Notes under the pieces: generated by a model | Told to the model about the DNA's origin: nothing | Databases searched by the model: none | The model's input: only the letters and a program-made list of their open reading frames with translations | Origin: Sinorhizobium americanum | Lineage (GTDB): Bacteria > Pseudomonadota > Alphaproteobacteria > Rhizobiales > Rhizobiaceae | Assembly: GCF_001651855.1 (NCBI RefSeq) | Contig: NZ_LNQC01000073.1 | Location: forward strand, 1-64,000 | Reading direction: 5' to 3' | DNA: 64,000 nt | Translations under genes and position numbers: made by a program | Shown here: positions 20,482-28,514 of the stretch, piece after piece | How positions within the stretch are numbered: the stretch's first letter is position 1 | How the letters are laid out: the number at the start of each line of letters is the position of its first letter

Positions 20482-21180
20482 TCATTGTTGCTGCTTCGCC
20501 GGCTTCTTGAGCACTCGCAAAGTCCAGTAATCTGCGTCCTCCTCCCCGAGGAACCTACCGTCGTTCAGACGCTGTTCCTGAGTGAGGACGCCGGCCTCCT
20601 GTAGACACATCACCTCATCTTCGAACGGCATTGTCCCAGCGTAAGTCTTGCAGGAACTTGCGATCACGAACCCGTTCGGACGGGTGACCCGCGCCAGCTC
20701 GCGAAGTGCATGCGGGTGGACATGCCCGAGGGTGAAGACGCCGCAGCAGACGGTCATATCATAGCTCGCGCTCAAGTAGTTCGAGAGGGGCCGGTTTAAA
20801 TCAATGTCGTGATCGACGTTGCGGTAGACGCCAGTTTCGCGCGCCATCTCGGCCATCGCCTCGGAGAGATCGAAGCCATCGATCAAGCGGAACCCGAGAT
20901 GCTCCAGTTGAATGCCAACTAAGCCTGTACCGCAGCCAGCATCCAGGATTGCCGTGGCTGCTCGCTCTCTGCCGATATGGGCCGCCTGCACTGCTCCCGC
21001 CAATTCCGCCACGATTGAGGGGCCGCGGTAACATTCGTGATCGACGTCCAGCTCGTAGGAATCGGCCCATTTGCGATAGTATTGCGCCAAACAATCGGCA
21101 TCACCGCCGAGTGCATGTGAAGCCTTGATCCGCTTTAGCGCAGCTTGTCTAAGTGGGCTATGTTGATCAACGGTGTCCAT
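20482..21180 (-). CDS. Class I SAM-dependent methyltransferase
   Basis: 232 residues with the Rossmann motif ILDAGCGTGLVGIQ, the acidic loop GFDLSEAMAEMARE, and a DMTVCCGVFTLGHVHP strand. It resembles small-molecule methyltransferases of the UbiE/TPMT-like class rather than RNA or DNA enzymes. AGGAG lies 7 nt before the ATG at 21178-21180. A NifA-type activator site and sigma-54 box are 370-490 bp upstream, so it is probably made in nitrogen-fixing cells. The untranslated leader would be about 350 nt unless a small gene lies within it. The substrate cannot be guessed from sequence. Confidence 0.85.
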   Translation of the reverse strand: MDTVDQHSPLRQAALKRIKASHALGGDADCLAQYYRKWADSYELDVDHECYRGPSIVAELAGAVQAAHIGRERAATAILDAGCGTGLVGIQLEHLGFRLIDGFDLSEAMAEMARETGVYRNVDHDIDLNRPLSNYLSASYDMTVCCGVFTLGHVHPHALRELARVTRPNGFVIASSCKTYAGTMPFEDEVMCLQEAGVLTQEQRLNDGRFLGEEDADYWTLRVLKKPAKQQQ

Positions 21181-21547
21181 GTGTTATCTCCTGTAGGACA
21201 GATGGAATTGGTGGCCTTTCGCGGCGGCTCTGGCGGCCATTTACCTTCTGCTGCATCATCAAATTGCTTCGCCTTTACTTTGGCTTGGTTGAAGTACTCC
21301 GCTTCGATTGAGATCCGCCCAAGAAATGCCATCGCAAATACCACACATGCCTCGGGGCACCAGCTGGCCCTGGCACGAGCCATAGTGTTGCAGCCGGAGC
21401 TGATTCGTTGGGATCAGACAGCCTATCACAGGCAGACAGCCTATCATGAGGTCCGTTACAATCATGTGGCACGGCCCCCTTTTCAGACACGTTGAGCCGC
21501 GGCAGAGGCCGATATCGAGCGAATCATGCTAAACGCAATGCCGCAGA

Positions 21548-21669
21548 CTCAAGAGTCGTGCCAGTTGCGCCGCAACGAGCCGCAGAAAAGATAACTATTA
21601 TCTAAATTGGTTACATGAGAATACAGCAGAAAGCCGGTCCCGGAGACTCACCGTGTAGCGTATCCGACA
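21548..21669 (-). promoter_or_regulatory. NifA / sigma-54 promoter upstream of the methyltransferase gene
   Basis: The minus strand reads CTGGCACGACTCTTGAG (21548-21564), a -24/-12 box with TTGA at the -12 end. About 90 bp further upstream TGTAGCGTATCCGACA (21654-21669) fits the NifA site TGT-N10-ACA exactly. The spacing is the same as at nifH. Confidence 0.72.
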
Positions 21670-22195
21670 AACCAGAAAGCAGTGTTGGTGGAACGACATC
21701 TTGTCAGCAGTGGCGGCGAGCGGCCCCGCGATTGTGCCAGTCCGATGAGAGAGACCATTCGGCGATGTGATCGCAAGATGTTGAAAAAGATAGATTTGTG
21801 CTTCAAGAAGGCCGATTTCGACCTTGTACCGCGATCTCTCAATTCATCAGCCTAGCCGCCGCGCGGGCGAACGTCGCGGCGAAATCGATGCCGTCGCGGA
21901 ATCGCAATTGCCCCGTCACGTCTCCAAACACGATCTCCTTGGGCAGTTACGTGCATAGACTTGTTTAGCCTACCAAAGGCTCATCGGCGGCTACAGCCCT
22001 GTAAGCGATCAGCCCCGGAGTTCCGCTTTCGGGGAACCCTAACAGGGAGAGCACCTCACAATAGACCAGAGCTTACTTCAAAATTGATTATTTCAACGGG
22101 GTCAGATCAAGCCTCCTCGATTGAGCTGACCCTCGGAGCGAGCTTTAAGCGCATCGCCAGCACGGCAGGACCGGGAAATCGTAATCTGTCGAGCG
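21670..22195. other. No recognisable gene
   Basis: This lies between the NifA promoter and the end of acdS, where the two transcription units face the same way. Nothing recognisable was read on either strand. Confidence 0.4.
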
Positions 22196-23209
22196 TCAGC
22201 CGTTGCGAAAGGTGTAGCCGTAGCCGTTGATCGCGGGGGCCCCGCCTAGATGCGCGTAGAGGATCCTCGATCCCACTGGAAAGAAGCTCGTTTGGACGAG
22301 GTCGATCATCCCTTGCATCGATTTGCCCTCATAGACGGGATCGGTAATAATGCCCTCAAACTGCGCGCACAGACGCATGGCATCCTTGGTTTCCTCGGAC
22401 GGAATACCATAACACGGGGAGGCGTACTTCTCGAGCAACACCACGCCATCCTCGACGATTTCAGTGCCAAGCCCGACGAGCTTCGCAGTATGTCGGGCAA
22501 TGTTTATCACCTGGGCTTTGGTTTGGGCGGGAGTGGCAGAGGCATCGATACCGATCACCTTGTGCTGTCGACCGTCCTTTGCGAATCCGACGATCATGCC
22601 GGCGTGCGTGGAGCCCGTAACCGTGCAAACGACGATGTAGTCGAAGGCAAACCCAAGCTGTTTCTCCTGGGCGCGCACCTCCTCCGCGAACCCCACGTAC
22701 CCGAGGCCGCCATATTTGTGAACTGAGGCCCCAGCCGGTATCGCGTACGGCCTGCCGCCCCTTGACCTGACCTCATCGAGTGCTTGTTCCCAACTGCGGC
22801 GGATGCCGATGTCAAAGCTGTCAGCGACCAGGCGCACCTCCGCCCCCATTATGCGGCTCAAGAGAATGTTGCCGACCCGGTCGTAGACGGCATCCTCATG
22901 TGGTACCCAGCTTTCCTGAACCAAGAGACATTTCATGCCGATCTTCGCGGCGACTGCGGCGACCATCCGCGTGTGGTTGGACTGCACGCCTCCGACCGAG
23001 ACAAGCGTATCGGCATTTGACGCGATCGCGTCGGGGATGATGTATTCGAGCTTGCGGAGCTTGTTTCCGCCAAACGCAAGACCGGAGTTGCAGTCTTCAC
23101 GCTTAGCGTAAATTTCCACCTTTCCCCCTAGATGCTTGCCGAGGCGCTCGAGCTTCTCGATGGGCGTGGGTCCAAAGGTGAGCTGATAACGATCGAACTT
23201 CTCGAGCAT
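22196..23209 (-). CDS. acdS: 1-aminocyclopropane-1-carboxylate (ACC) deaminase
   Basis: 337 residues, the normal AcdS length. It opens the ring of ACC, the plant ethylene precursor, to ammonia and 2-oxobutyrate, which can lower ethylene in roots and nodules. Signatures: [10 protein letters not shown] with the PLP lysine, [28 protein letters not shown], a [11 protein letters not shown] loop and [15 protein letters not shown] with the active-site Tyr. D-cysteine desulfhydrase relatives are similar, but the Lys/Tyr context and length favour AcdS. GGAGAG lies just before the ATG. In some rhizobia this gene is under NifA control. I found no NifA site or sigma-54 box in the 400 bp upstream. Confidence 0.93.
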   Translation of the reverse strand: MLEKFDRYQLTFGPTPIEKLERLGKHLGGKVEIYAKREDCNSGLAFGGNKLRKLEYIIPDAIASNADTLVSVGGVQSNHTRMVAAVAAKIGMKCLLVQESWVPHEDAVYDRVGNILLSRIMGAEVRLVADSFDIGIRRSWEQALDEVRSRGGRPYAIPAGASVHKYGGLGYVGFAEEVRAQEKQLGFAFDYIVVCTVTGSTHAGMIVGFAKDGRQHKVIGIDASATPAQTKAQVINIARHTAKLVGLGTEIVEDGVVLLEKYASPCYGIPSEETKDAMRLCAQFEGIITDPVYEGKSMQGMIDLVQTSFFPVGSRILYAHLGGAPAINGYGYTFRNG

Positions 23210-23655
23210 GTTCTCTCCAGCTACACATGATGGACCTGGTTCTATGCACGCGTCATATTTAGGAGCGCGTTTGATTGTAGGTTAGCTGCGCTCCCGATAT
23301 TCCAGGAATGCCCCTTACCAGTTGCAGCTCGTCCGTCATCGAGACCAAGCAACGGCGTGGCTGCGATAGACTGCCAATGCTATCGAACTGAGAAACGGCA
23401 TCTCCCGGGATTAGAACGATCAGAATGCTGTCGTCTCCGACCATACCAAGCGTAGTATTCCATGCACGATCCGCTCAATGTTCAAGGTTGATCTACGTGG
23501 CGCAAATTTGAGCTCTGATCTTGTCACCGCTCCTCAACGGAGCAGCGATATGCCGCCCATCGGAACGAGGCCACGTCTGAAGGTTCACTCCTGACCTCAT
23601 CATCGTGCGACGGGTTAGTATCCAAGTTCCTTGCAACTGCCAAATGCTTAGCCAT
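23210..23655. other. Upstream region of acdS, no firm gene
   Basis: It holds a 61-codon minus-strand frame (23259-23444, GDDSILIVLIPGDAVSQFD) of unknown meaning with no good ribosome site. No Lrp/AcdR gene and no clear promoter were recognised. Confidence 0.4.
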
Positions 23656-23850
23656 TTAGCCAGCTCTGCTAGCGCAGCTAGACCGCCAGATCAGAAAAAG
23701 CACACTTGCGAAATAGGCGACCTGGAGGAGCAGCGAACAAGTCAGCGTCGTGACGGCTACTGTGCGGATGGAATGAGAAGCGAAGTAGACACTCAGTGCG
23801 GTGCTGCACAGGACCAGCAACAGGACGCGATAAAAGATTCTAAATGGCAA
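23656..23850 (-). CDS. Small membrane protein, ExoX/SyrA-like exopolysaccharide regulator
   Basis: 64 residues with two hydrophobic spans (VLLLVLCSTALSVYF and LLLQVAYFASVLFLIW) after the amino-terminal MPFRIFYR, the pattern of the rhizobial ExoX/SyrA group of inner-membrane proteins that change succinoglycan/EPS output. The start is a TTG at 23850 with AGGAG 9 nt upstream; no ATG is available. It begins 28 bp after fdxB and is probably cotranscribed with it from the promoter at 24572-24701. This links EPS control to nitrogen fixation. The family call rests on short-sequence resemblance. Confidence 0.65.
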   Translation of the reverse strand: MPFRIFYRVLLLVLCSTALSVYFASHSIRTVAVTTLTCSLLLQVAYFASVLFLIWRSSCASRAG

Positions 23851-23877
23851 CGCCGTTCTCCTGGTTTGTTCGCCAGA

Positions 23878-24195
23878 TCATGCAACGACCTTGTCGGCCG
23901 CAATATGGGTCTGGCAGTTCTTCGGGCAGACGCGGGAGCAGGCTCCGCAGCCGACGCAGCGGCCGGCATGATCGACGACCATAACCATGCGATTGAGCTC
24001 GCCATCGAAATCGTCGTCTTGACCCTTGCTGATGCCGAGGATTTCACCCGCGTCATCGACGCCGTAAAGGTGCATGACCTCGCGCGAGCAGATCTTGAAG
24101 CAACGGCCGCAGCCGATGCAAGTCGTGCCCTCGATAGCGGTGAGGTACTCCGGCATCCATGTGGAGCCGTCGCGGGTGACGAAAGCGCTCGTCAT
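23878..24195 (-). CDS. fdxB: Ferredoxin III, nif-specific (FdxB)
   Basis: About 105 residues. Two 4Fe-4S cysteine clusters: CIGCGRCFKIC at about residue 26 and CVGCGACSRVCPKNC at about residue 82. The spacer between them has the acidic DDDFDGELNRMV stretch usual for the nif-linked FdxB family. The ATG at 24193-24195 overlaps the stop of the preceding gene (ATGA). It is the expected electron carrier or cluster protein in the nifX-DUF269-DUF683-fdxB order of rhizobia. Confidence 0.93.
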   Translation of the reverse strand: MTSAFVTRDGSTWMPEYLTAIEGTTCIGCGRCFKICSREVMHLYGVDDAGEILGISKGQDDDFDGELNRMVMVVDHAGRCVGCGACSRVCPKNCQTHIAADKVVA

Positions 24196-24395
24196 CGCGA
24201 ATTCTCCAACGCAGCGAGATCTCTCTTGGCCGAGTCCAACTCGGCGAAGGCGGCGAACGTTTTCTCGGCAATCGCCTTGATCTCTGTCCAATCGACGGGG
24301 AGGTCCTCGGCAAGGTCGTGCAATTCCATCTTCGCAGCTCCCGCACACGACCGCAGCTTGCGGACGTTCTGCTTCACCTCCTCAAGCTCTGACAT
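24192..24395 (-). CDS. NifX-associated DUF683-family protein
   Basis: 67 residues, mainly helical (MSELEEVKQNVRKLRSCAGA and DWTEIKAIAEKTFAAFAELD). It matches the short DUF683 protein usually found between the DUF269 gene and fdxB in nif clusters. Its role in cofactor assembly is not settled. It is coupled to fdxB by a 4-base overlap. Upstream lies a truncated DUF269 copy and a separate NifA promoter. Confidence 0.85.
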   Translation of the reverse strand: MSELEEVKQNVRKLRSCAGAAKMELHDLAEDLPVDWTEIKAIAEKTFAAFAELDSAKRDLAALENSR

Positions 24396-24419
24396 TCATC
24401 CGTCCTCGAAAATTGGTTT

Positions 24420-24560
24420 CATCACGCCCGCACCGTGTCGGGTACGCTTCAACGGCTCCAGGCGCATCGTCGACGTACAGGCCTCCGCCCCAAGGCAGCG
24501 TAGAAGATGTCGAGTCTCCACAGCACCTCCGCATCATGGCCAACCTTCACTGATTGTTGC
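24420..24560 (-). pseudogene. Truncated, internally deleted copy of the DUF269 nif gene
   Basis: The minus strand reads DAEVLWRLDIFYAAL, matching DPDVLWRLQIFYTCVAL of the intact gene at 26177-26665. It then jumps to VDDAPGAVEAYPTR, matching the carboxy end VDDAIAAIEAYPDA. The middle (about 60 codons) is deleted and the amino end is replaced by unrelated sequence with a promoter. This shows a duplication of the end of the nif operon. Confidence 0.75.
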
Positions 24561-24571
24561 CGCACCTCAAT

Positions 24572-24701
24572 TAGCAAGAGCCGTGCCAGGCGCGCGCAGC
24601 GCACGGTAAGCACATGGTTACGCTGTAAAAAACCTCCATGTGCCAAGATGGCGGGTTACATTGAGCCCGACGTGTTTTCTGCCACTGTCAGGTTTTGGAC
24701 A
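24572..24701 (-). promoter_or_regulatory. NifA / sigma-54 promoter for DUF683-fdxB
   Basis: The minus strand reads CTGGCACGGCTCTTGCTA (24572-24589), a textbook -24/-12 box (TGGCACG-N4-TTGCT). TGTCAGGTTTTGGACA (24686-24701) is an exact TGT-N10-ACA NifA site about 97 bp upstream. It reads through the DUF269 relic into the DUF683 gene and fdxB, giving them a transcript of their own. Confidence 0.85.
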
Positions 24702-25363
24702 CGAATCCACGCGCTTCGCCCCGCTAAAAAGCGTGGGCACGGACAACTCAACATGCATTCGGGCTAAGGGAAGAGCAGATGGACACCATGACTGCGTTGG
24801 CTACCGCGAGGCTCGGCATGATCGTCCGCTTCATGCCACAGCATGAGTTTCTTGACCTTCCGGACCCTTAGGCGGTGGCGGGATCTCGCCATCCCCAATT
24901 GCAAAGCCCGCTCCATCCGCGCACGGCCTGTTCCCCCTCGTCCGCCTCCGGATTGAATTCCTAGCTGGACGACATGGGGGGCTCCTCACGACGAAACCGG
25001 TCCAACTGCGGCTCGCCCATTCCGCGCCATCGTCAGATCGACGACTTTGATCGTGGCGCAAAAAGACCAGAAAGAGTGCCGGCATGCGCGGGCCGGTGAA
25101 CTCTCCGCGGACGCGGGTCGCGCCGGCCCGGCTTGAAAACGCCGAAGATGCTACCTGACGATGACAATGTGATTGAGTCGATCCCCGCCGACTCCGGCAA
25201 GCGCGACCGTCTACACTCGAAGTTAAGTCGTTGTTCAGCTCCCGGCCTGATCGGAGCGGTTAGCTCCCGTCATGCTGAGTACGCTTTGCTGTAGGTGCGT
25301 TTCGAAGCCGCAAGAGACTTGCCCTCAGCACAACTTAACGGGAAAAGGCACCACGGTCTTTCT
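24702..25363. other. Spacer between the two nif units, no firm gene
   Basis: A 30-codon plus-strand frame with a fair ribosome site (GGGAAGAGCAG) starts at ATG 24779 and ends at 24871 (MDTMTALATARLGMIVRFMP). It has no known relative that I can name. The rest shows nothing recognisable. Confidence 0.35.
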
Positions 25364-26068
25364 CTAGCCGTCCGGCTCCTCAAGCGAGTACCCGGCGGAC
25401 CTGACGGTTCGGATGACGCTGCCGGGGGAGGCTGTCTTCAGCGCCTTTCTAATCCGGCTGATATGTACGTCGACGGTGCGTGCACCGATATGGATATTAT
25501 CCGGCCAGGCCGCGTCGATCAGCTCGTCTCGGCTAAAGACCTTCCCGGGAGCCTCAAGCAAATGCCGCAGAAGGTTGAACTCGATCGGTCCGAGATGAAT
25601 GTCGTGCCCATTGCCGCGAACCCGGTGGGCGTCGGGCTTCATCTCAAGGCTGCCGCAGCAAAGCCAGCTGCCATTCTCGATCCCATTTGAACCAGGCTTC
25701 GGCAGCGCCAGCTTCGTCCGTAGACAGTCAAGCAGCTTGGCCGGCGCGATCGGCCGCACAAAGCTCTCGTCAATGCCCGCCTTTAAAAGATCGAGGTATT
25801 GGTTCTCGGCGCCGGGTCCGATCAGGGCAATAACGGGCAGGCCCCCGGTTCGGGGTTCCCCCTTGAGCCCGGCGCAGATTGTGGAACCTGTCGCGTTTGT
25901 TGGTGCACAGTCCAACACCACCGCTTGGAGCTCCCTTTCATCGGCCAATGCAAGTGCTTCCTTCACGTCACCTGCCGGCTCACTCGCGAAGCCGTCCACC
26001 CCCAGTATGTGGCTGAGGAACAGATATAACTCCACATCTTGTGAACAGATCAGGACCAATGGCTTCAT
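25364..26068 (-). CDS. OmpR/PhoB-type response regulator, orphan
   Basis: About 234 residues: a receiver-like domain (1-120) and a winged-helix DNA-binding domain at the carboxy end (DIHLGPIEFNLLRHLLEAPG, then VFSRDELIDAAWPDN and RTVDVHISRIRKAL, GSVIRTVRSAGYSL). The receiver is atypical: the amino-terminal acidic pair is reduced (LICSQDVELY), the phosphorylation-site region reads VVLDCAPTNATG, and the conserved Lys before Pro is Arg (FVRPI). Phosphorylation may be weak or absent. Start chosen at 26068 (MKPLVLIC) with GGGG about 10 nt upstream. It follows the DUF269 gene by about 110 bp and probably sits at the end of the nifHDKENX transcript. No sensor kinase is nearby. Confidence 0.82.
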   Translation of the reverse strand: MKPLVLICSQDVELYLFLSHILGVDGFASEPAGDVKEALALADERELQAVVLDCAPTNATGSTICAGLKGEPRTGGLPVIALIGPGAENQYLDLLKAGIDESFVRPIAPAKLLDCLRTKLALPKPGSNGIENGSWLCCGSLEMKPDAHRVRGNGHDIHLGPIEFNLLRHLLEAPGKVFSRDELIDAAWPDNIHIGARTVDVHISRIRKALKTASPGSVIRTVRSAGYSLEEPDG

Positions 26069-26176
26069 CAGCACTACCCCGAGAACCGAATCGGCCTCGA
26101 TCGCCTCGGTTGAATGGGCTGGCCATCGACTGTCCTCAAGGCTTGGCATGATCCGCTTGCGCGAAGATCGCTTCCA

Positions 26177-26665
26177 TCACGCCCGTGCCGCGTCGGGATA
26201 TGCTTCGATAGCGGCTATGGCATCATCGACCAGTTTCGCACCCGCCTTCGCGAGTTTGCCGAGTGTGTCGAAACCGAACCGGTGGACATCGCGCAGGGTC
26301 TTCGACAGAACCACCAATCGGCCGGTAGTGAGAACCACACGGCCGAAGCCCTCAGGGCTCATCATCATGGTCGACGATGCAAGCAGCCCGGAGCGCTCCT
26401 CGATCGCAAGCGCTACGCAGGTGTAGAAAATCTGGAGCCTCCACAGGACGTCCGGATCGGGATCACCGATGATCGGGATCTCACGGCGCTGCTCCTTGGT
26501 GACGATGAAGTCTGCGAGCAGGTCGGCGTCGGATTTATCTTCCCACATTCCATAGGTGTCCTGTGCGCGGATCAGGCGTGTAAGGCTTTTGAGAAAAGGC
26601 GTAGCAAGGGCCCTCTCGTCCGGGTCGACGGCACGGATGACCGGGGTATCTAACGGTGATCTCAT
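26177..26665 (-). CDS. NifX-associated DUF269-family protein
   Basis: 162 residues: DTPVIRAVDPDERALATPFL, AQDTYGMWEDKSDADLLADF and DPDVLWRLQIFYTCVALAIE are typical of the DUF269 protein that follows nifX. It is linked to nitrogenase cofactor assembly by its constant neighbourhood; the biochemical role is unknown. It starts 3 bp after the nifX stop. A truncated second copy lies at 24420-24560. Confidence 0.9.
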   Translation of the reverse strand: MRSPLDTPVIRAVDPDERALATPFLKSLTRLIRAQDTYGMWEDKSDADLLADFIVTKEQRREIPIIGDPDPDVLWRLQIFYTCVALAIEERSGLLASSTMMMSPEGFGRVVLTTGRLVVLSKTLRDVHRFGFDTLGKLAKAGAKLVDDAIAAIEAYPDAARA

Positions 26666-26668
26666 CGT

Positions 26669-27163
26669 TCAGTCCTCGTCCTCGAAGGATTGCCTTTTGG
26701 CAGCGCCCGCTTCCATCAACACCCTGCGCAGCCAGGGTGGAGGAGCCGTCCTGAGCATGGTCTGGGTGCGGGTTAATACGTCTTCAATCGACTGGGGCTG
26801 TGGCACTTTGATCGGATGGATTCTTGCCGAAACAAGCTTTGCTGCAGAGGGCCCGCCGATGGCCAGACAGAACAGGAGATGACACCCCTTCAACGCCTCC
26901 ACCTTTGGAGTGATGCGGTCATCGCCCTCGCTGCGGTGCTTGCCGCTCTCGTCGGAAACATCTTCAAAGGCGACGGCTTCCACGAAATTCCAGTCATCGG
27001 GCCTCACGTCATAGACGGCGAAGCACTTCGCCGATCCGAAATGGGCGTTGAGGCTCTTCATATCCTGCGTGGCGATCGCTACACGCAAGGAGCCTGTTTT
27101 CCCTTTCGGCCCCGGTGGGCGAACCTCGTCAGTGACGAGAGAAAGTCGGCGGGCGGCTGTCAT
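26669..27163 (-). CDS. nifX: NifX, nitrogenase FeMo-cofactor carrier/assembly protein
   Basis: About 164 residues from the ATG at 27163. LRVAIATQDMKSLNAHFGSAKCFAVYDV is the NifX/NifB-carboxy domain signature that binds the cofactor precursor; CHLLFCLAIGGPSAAKLVSARIHPIK is also typical. Its start overlaps the end of nifN by 35 bp. A longer frame exists to 27244, but the extra residues are Arg/Ser-rich and look spurious. Confidence 0.93.
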   Translation of the reverse strand: MTAARRLSLVTDEVRPPGPKGKTGSLRVAIATQDMKSLNAHFGSAKCFAVYDVRPDDWNFVEAVAFEDVSDESGKHRSEGDDRITPKVEALKGCHLLFCLAIGGPSAAKLVSARIHPIKVPQPQSIEDVLTRTQTMLRTAPPPWLRRVLMEAGAAKRQSFEDED

Positions 27164-28514
27164 CTGGCATTTTCCGGTTACGGAACGGATCGAGTGATTG
27201 AGGCGTCGGCGCGTACTGGTTGGCCTGGAAGATGTTGGCGACATCGAAGATCAAATCGCGTGTCCCCTGATAGAGGACCGTGAGCTTGTGCTGGCTGCCC
27301 AGCCGGTCGAAGATCGGGAACCCCACGCGCATGAGCGGAATGCCGAGACGCTCGGCTGCCTGGCGCCCGTGCGAATGGGTGACAAGCAGATCAGCACCTC
27401 CGGCAAGTCCTTCGAGGTCGCCAAGGTCGCCGACCTGGACCTGTTTGGCAGGCACTTTCTCAAGAATGTTCGAGGTGCCGGTCGTGGTGACCGCAGCTGC
27501 GATTTCGGCGCCCATGCCGGTGAAGAAGGTGGCGAGCTGGTAAAGCTGGTCCGGCTCGGCGGCGATGGCGATTTTCTTGCCGCCGAAATGAAAATGCCCG
27601 TCGAGCAAGGCGTCCTGCAGCTGTGCGCGGCGACGGCGGATTTTCGCAGGCGCCGGCGTACCGGAAATTGCCGAAAGCAGGGAGACGAAACGGTCCGTGT
27701 CTTTCAATCCTGTAAGCGACTGGAACAGCGCGTAAGGCACTCCGGTCAGTCTCTCCAGCACCTCCGCCGGACGGCGCATATGCTCACCGATGGCGATGCA
27801 CTGCACCGCAGTGCCAAGCTCCTGGATATCCTTGACGGCCGTGCCGCCATAGGTGGTCGGGACCCAACGGTCATCAGGCACCGTACCGTCGAGCGAACCG
27901 GAAAGGTCGGGCAGAATCACCGCCTTGAGTCCGAAGCTTTCCACCGTTTCGCGCACATGCTCGATGTCAGCGACCGTGAGGTTCCAGCCTGGCAAGATCG
28001 CGATCCTCTTGCCCTGCCTTACCTGCTCACCGCGCAGAGTAATCCTTTGGATCATGGCAGTGACAGCCTTGGCCCAGCCCTCCTCGATCGCTCCCTCGAA
28101 ATCCGGCGTGTTGGCCAGCACGATCTCGGTGCCTGCGAGTTCCTTGGCGCGCATCATCTTGATGTTTGCGAGACCCCTTGCAAAATCCTCACCACGGGTT
28201 TCCACCAACGCAGTGGTACAGACCCCGATCAATTCCGGGTTCGTGCGGCTCTTCAGATTGAGAATCGCCTCTTCCAGATGGTCCATGCCGCCGAGGATCG
28301 TCGCCACCTCGTCCATCGCCGTCGTCTGCAATGGGACGGCTTCCTTGAAATGCCGCACGAGAAGGACCAGGGCGAAGCTGGTGCAGCCCTGGCTGCCATG
28401 GAACAAGGGCACCGCATCATTCACTCCCAGAAAGGCGAGCGCGGCACCCAGCGGCTGCGAGGACTTTAGCGGATTGACCGCCACCGATTTGGTTTGGGGA
28501 AGGATGCGGGTCAT
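27129..28514 (-). CDS. nifN: NifN, FeMo-cofactor scaffold beta subunit
   Basis: 461 residues with the NifK-like fold: NPLKSSQPLGAALAFLGVND, LFHGSQGCTSFALVLLVRHF with a cluster Cys, GVCTTALVETRGED, and RVGFPIFDRLGSQHKL. With NifE it forms the scaffold on which FeMo-cofactor is finished. The ATG overlaps the nifE stop (ATGA, 28511-28514). Confidence 0.96.
   Translation of the reverse strand: MTRILPQTKSVAVNPLKSSQPLGAALAFLGVNDAVPLFHGSQGCTSFALVLLVRHFKEAVPLQTTAMDEVATILGGMDHLEEAILNLKSRTNPELIGVCTTALVETRGEDFARGLANIKMMRAKELAGTEIVLANTPDFEGAIEEGWAKAVTAMIQRITLRGEQVRQGKRIAILPGWNLTVADIEHVRETVESFGLKAVILPDLSGSLDGTVPDDRWVPTTYGGTAVKDIQELGTAVQCIAIGEHMRRPAEVLERLTGVPYALFQSLTGLKDTDRFVSLLSAISGTPAPAKIRRRRAQLQDALLDGHFHFGGKKIAIAAEPDQLYQLATFFTGMGAEIAAAVTTTGTSNILEKVPAKQVQVGDLGDLEGLAGGADLLVTHSHGRQAAERLGIPLMRVGFPIFDRLGSQHKLTVLYQGTRDLIFDVANIFQANQYAPTPQSLDPFRNRKMPDDSRPPTFSRH

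Noticed and set aside
22196-23209. D-cysteine desulfhydrase instead of ACC deaminase
   Set aside because: The families are close, but the length of 337 residues, the [10 protein letters not shown] and [11 protein letters not shown] contexts and the symbiosis setting favour AcdS. A residue-level alignment would settle it.
23605-24609. Long plus-strand open frame over fdxB
   Set aside because: It is the antisense of fdxB, the DUF683 gene and the promoter; its composition is low-complexity and no domain is visible.
26150-26172. Sigma-54 box TGGCATG...TTGC on the plus strand
   Set aside because: The spacing between the GG and GC pairs is 12 rather than 10 bases, and it lies between minus-strand genes with nothing on the plus strand to serve.
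27198-28469. Long plus-strand open frame opposite nifN
   Set aside because: It mirrors nifN codon structure (GC-rich third positions leave the antisense open). There is no ribosome site or family.
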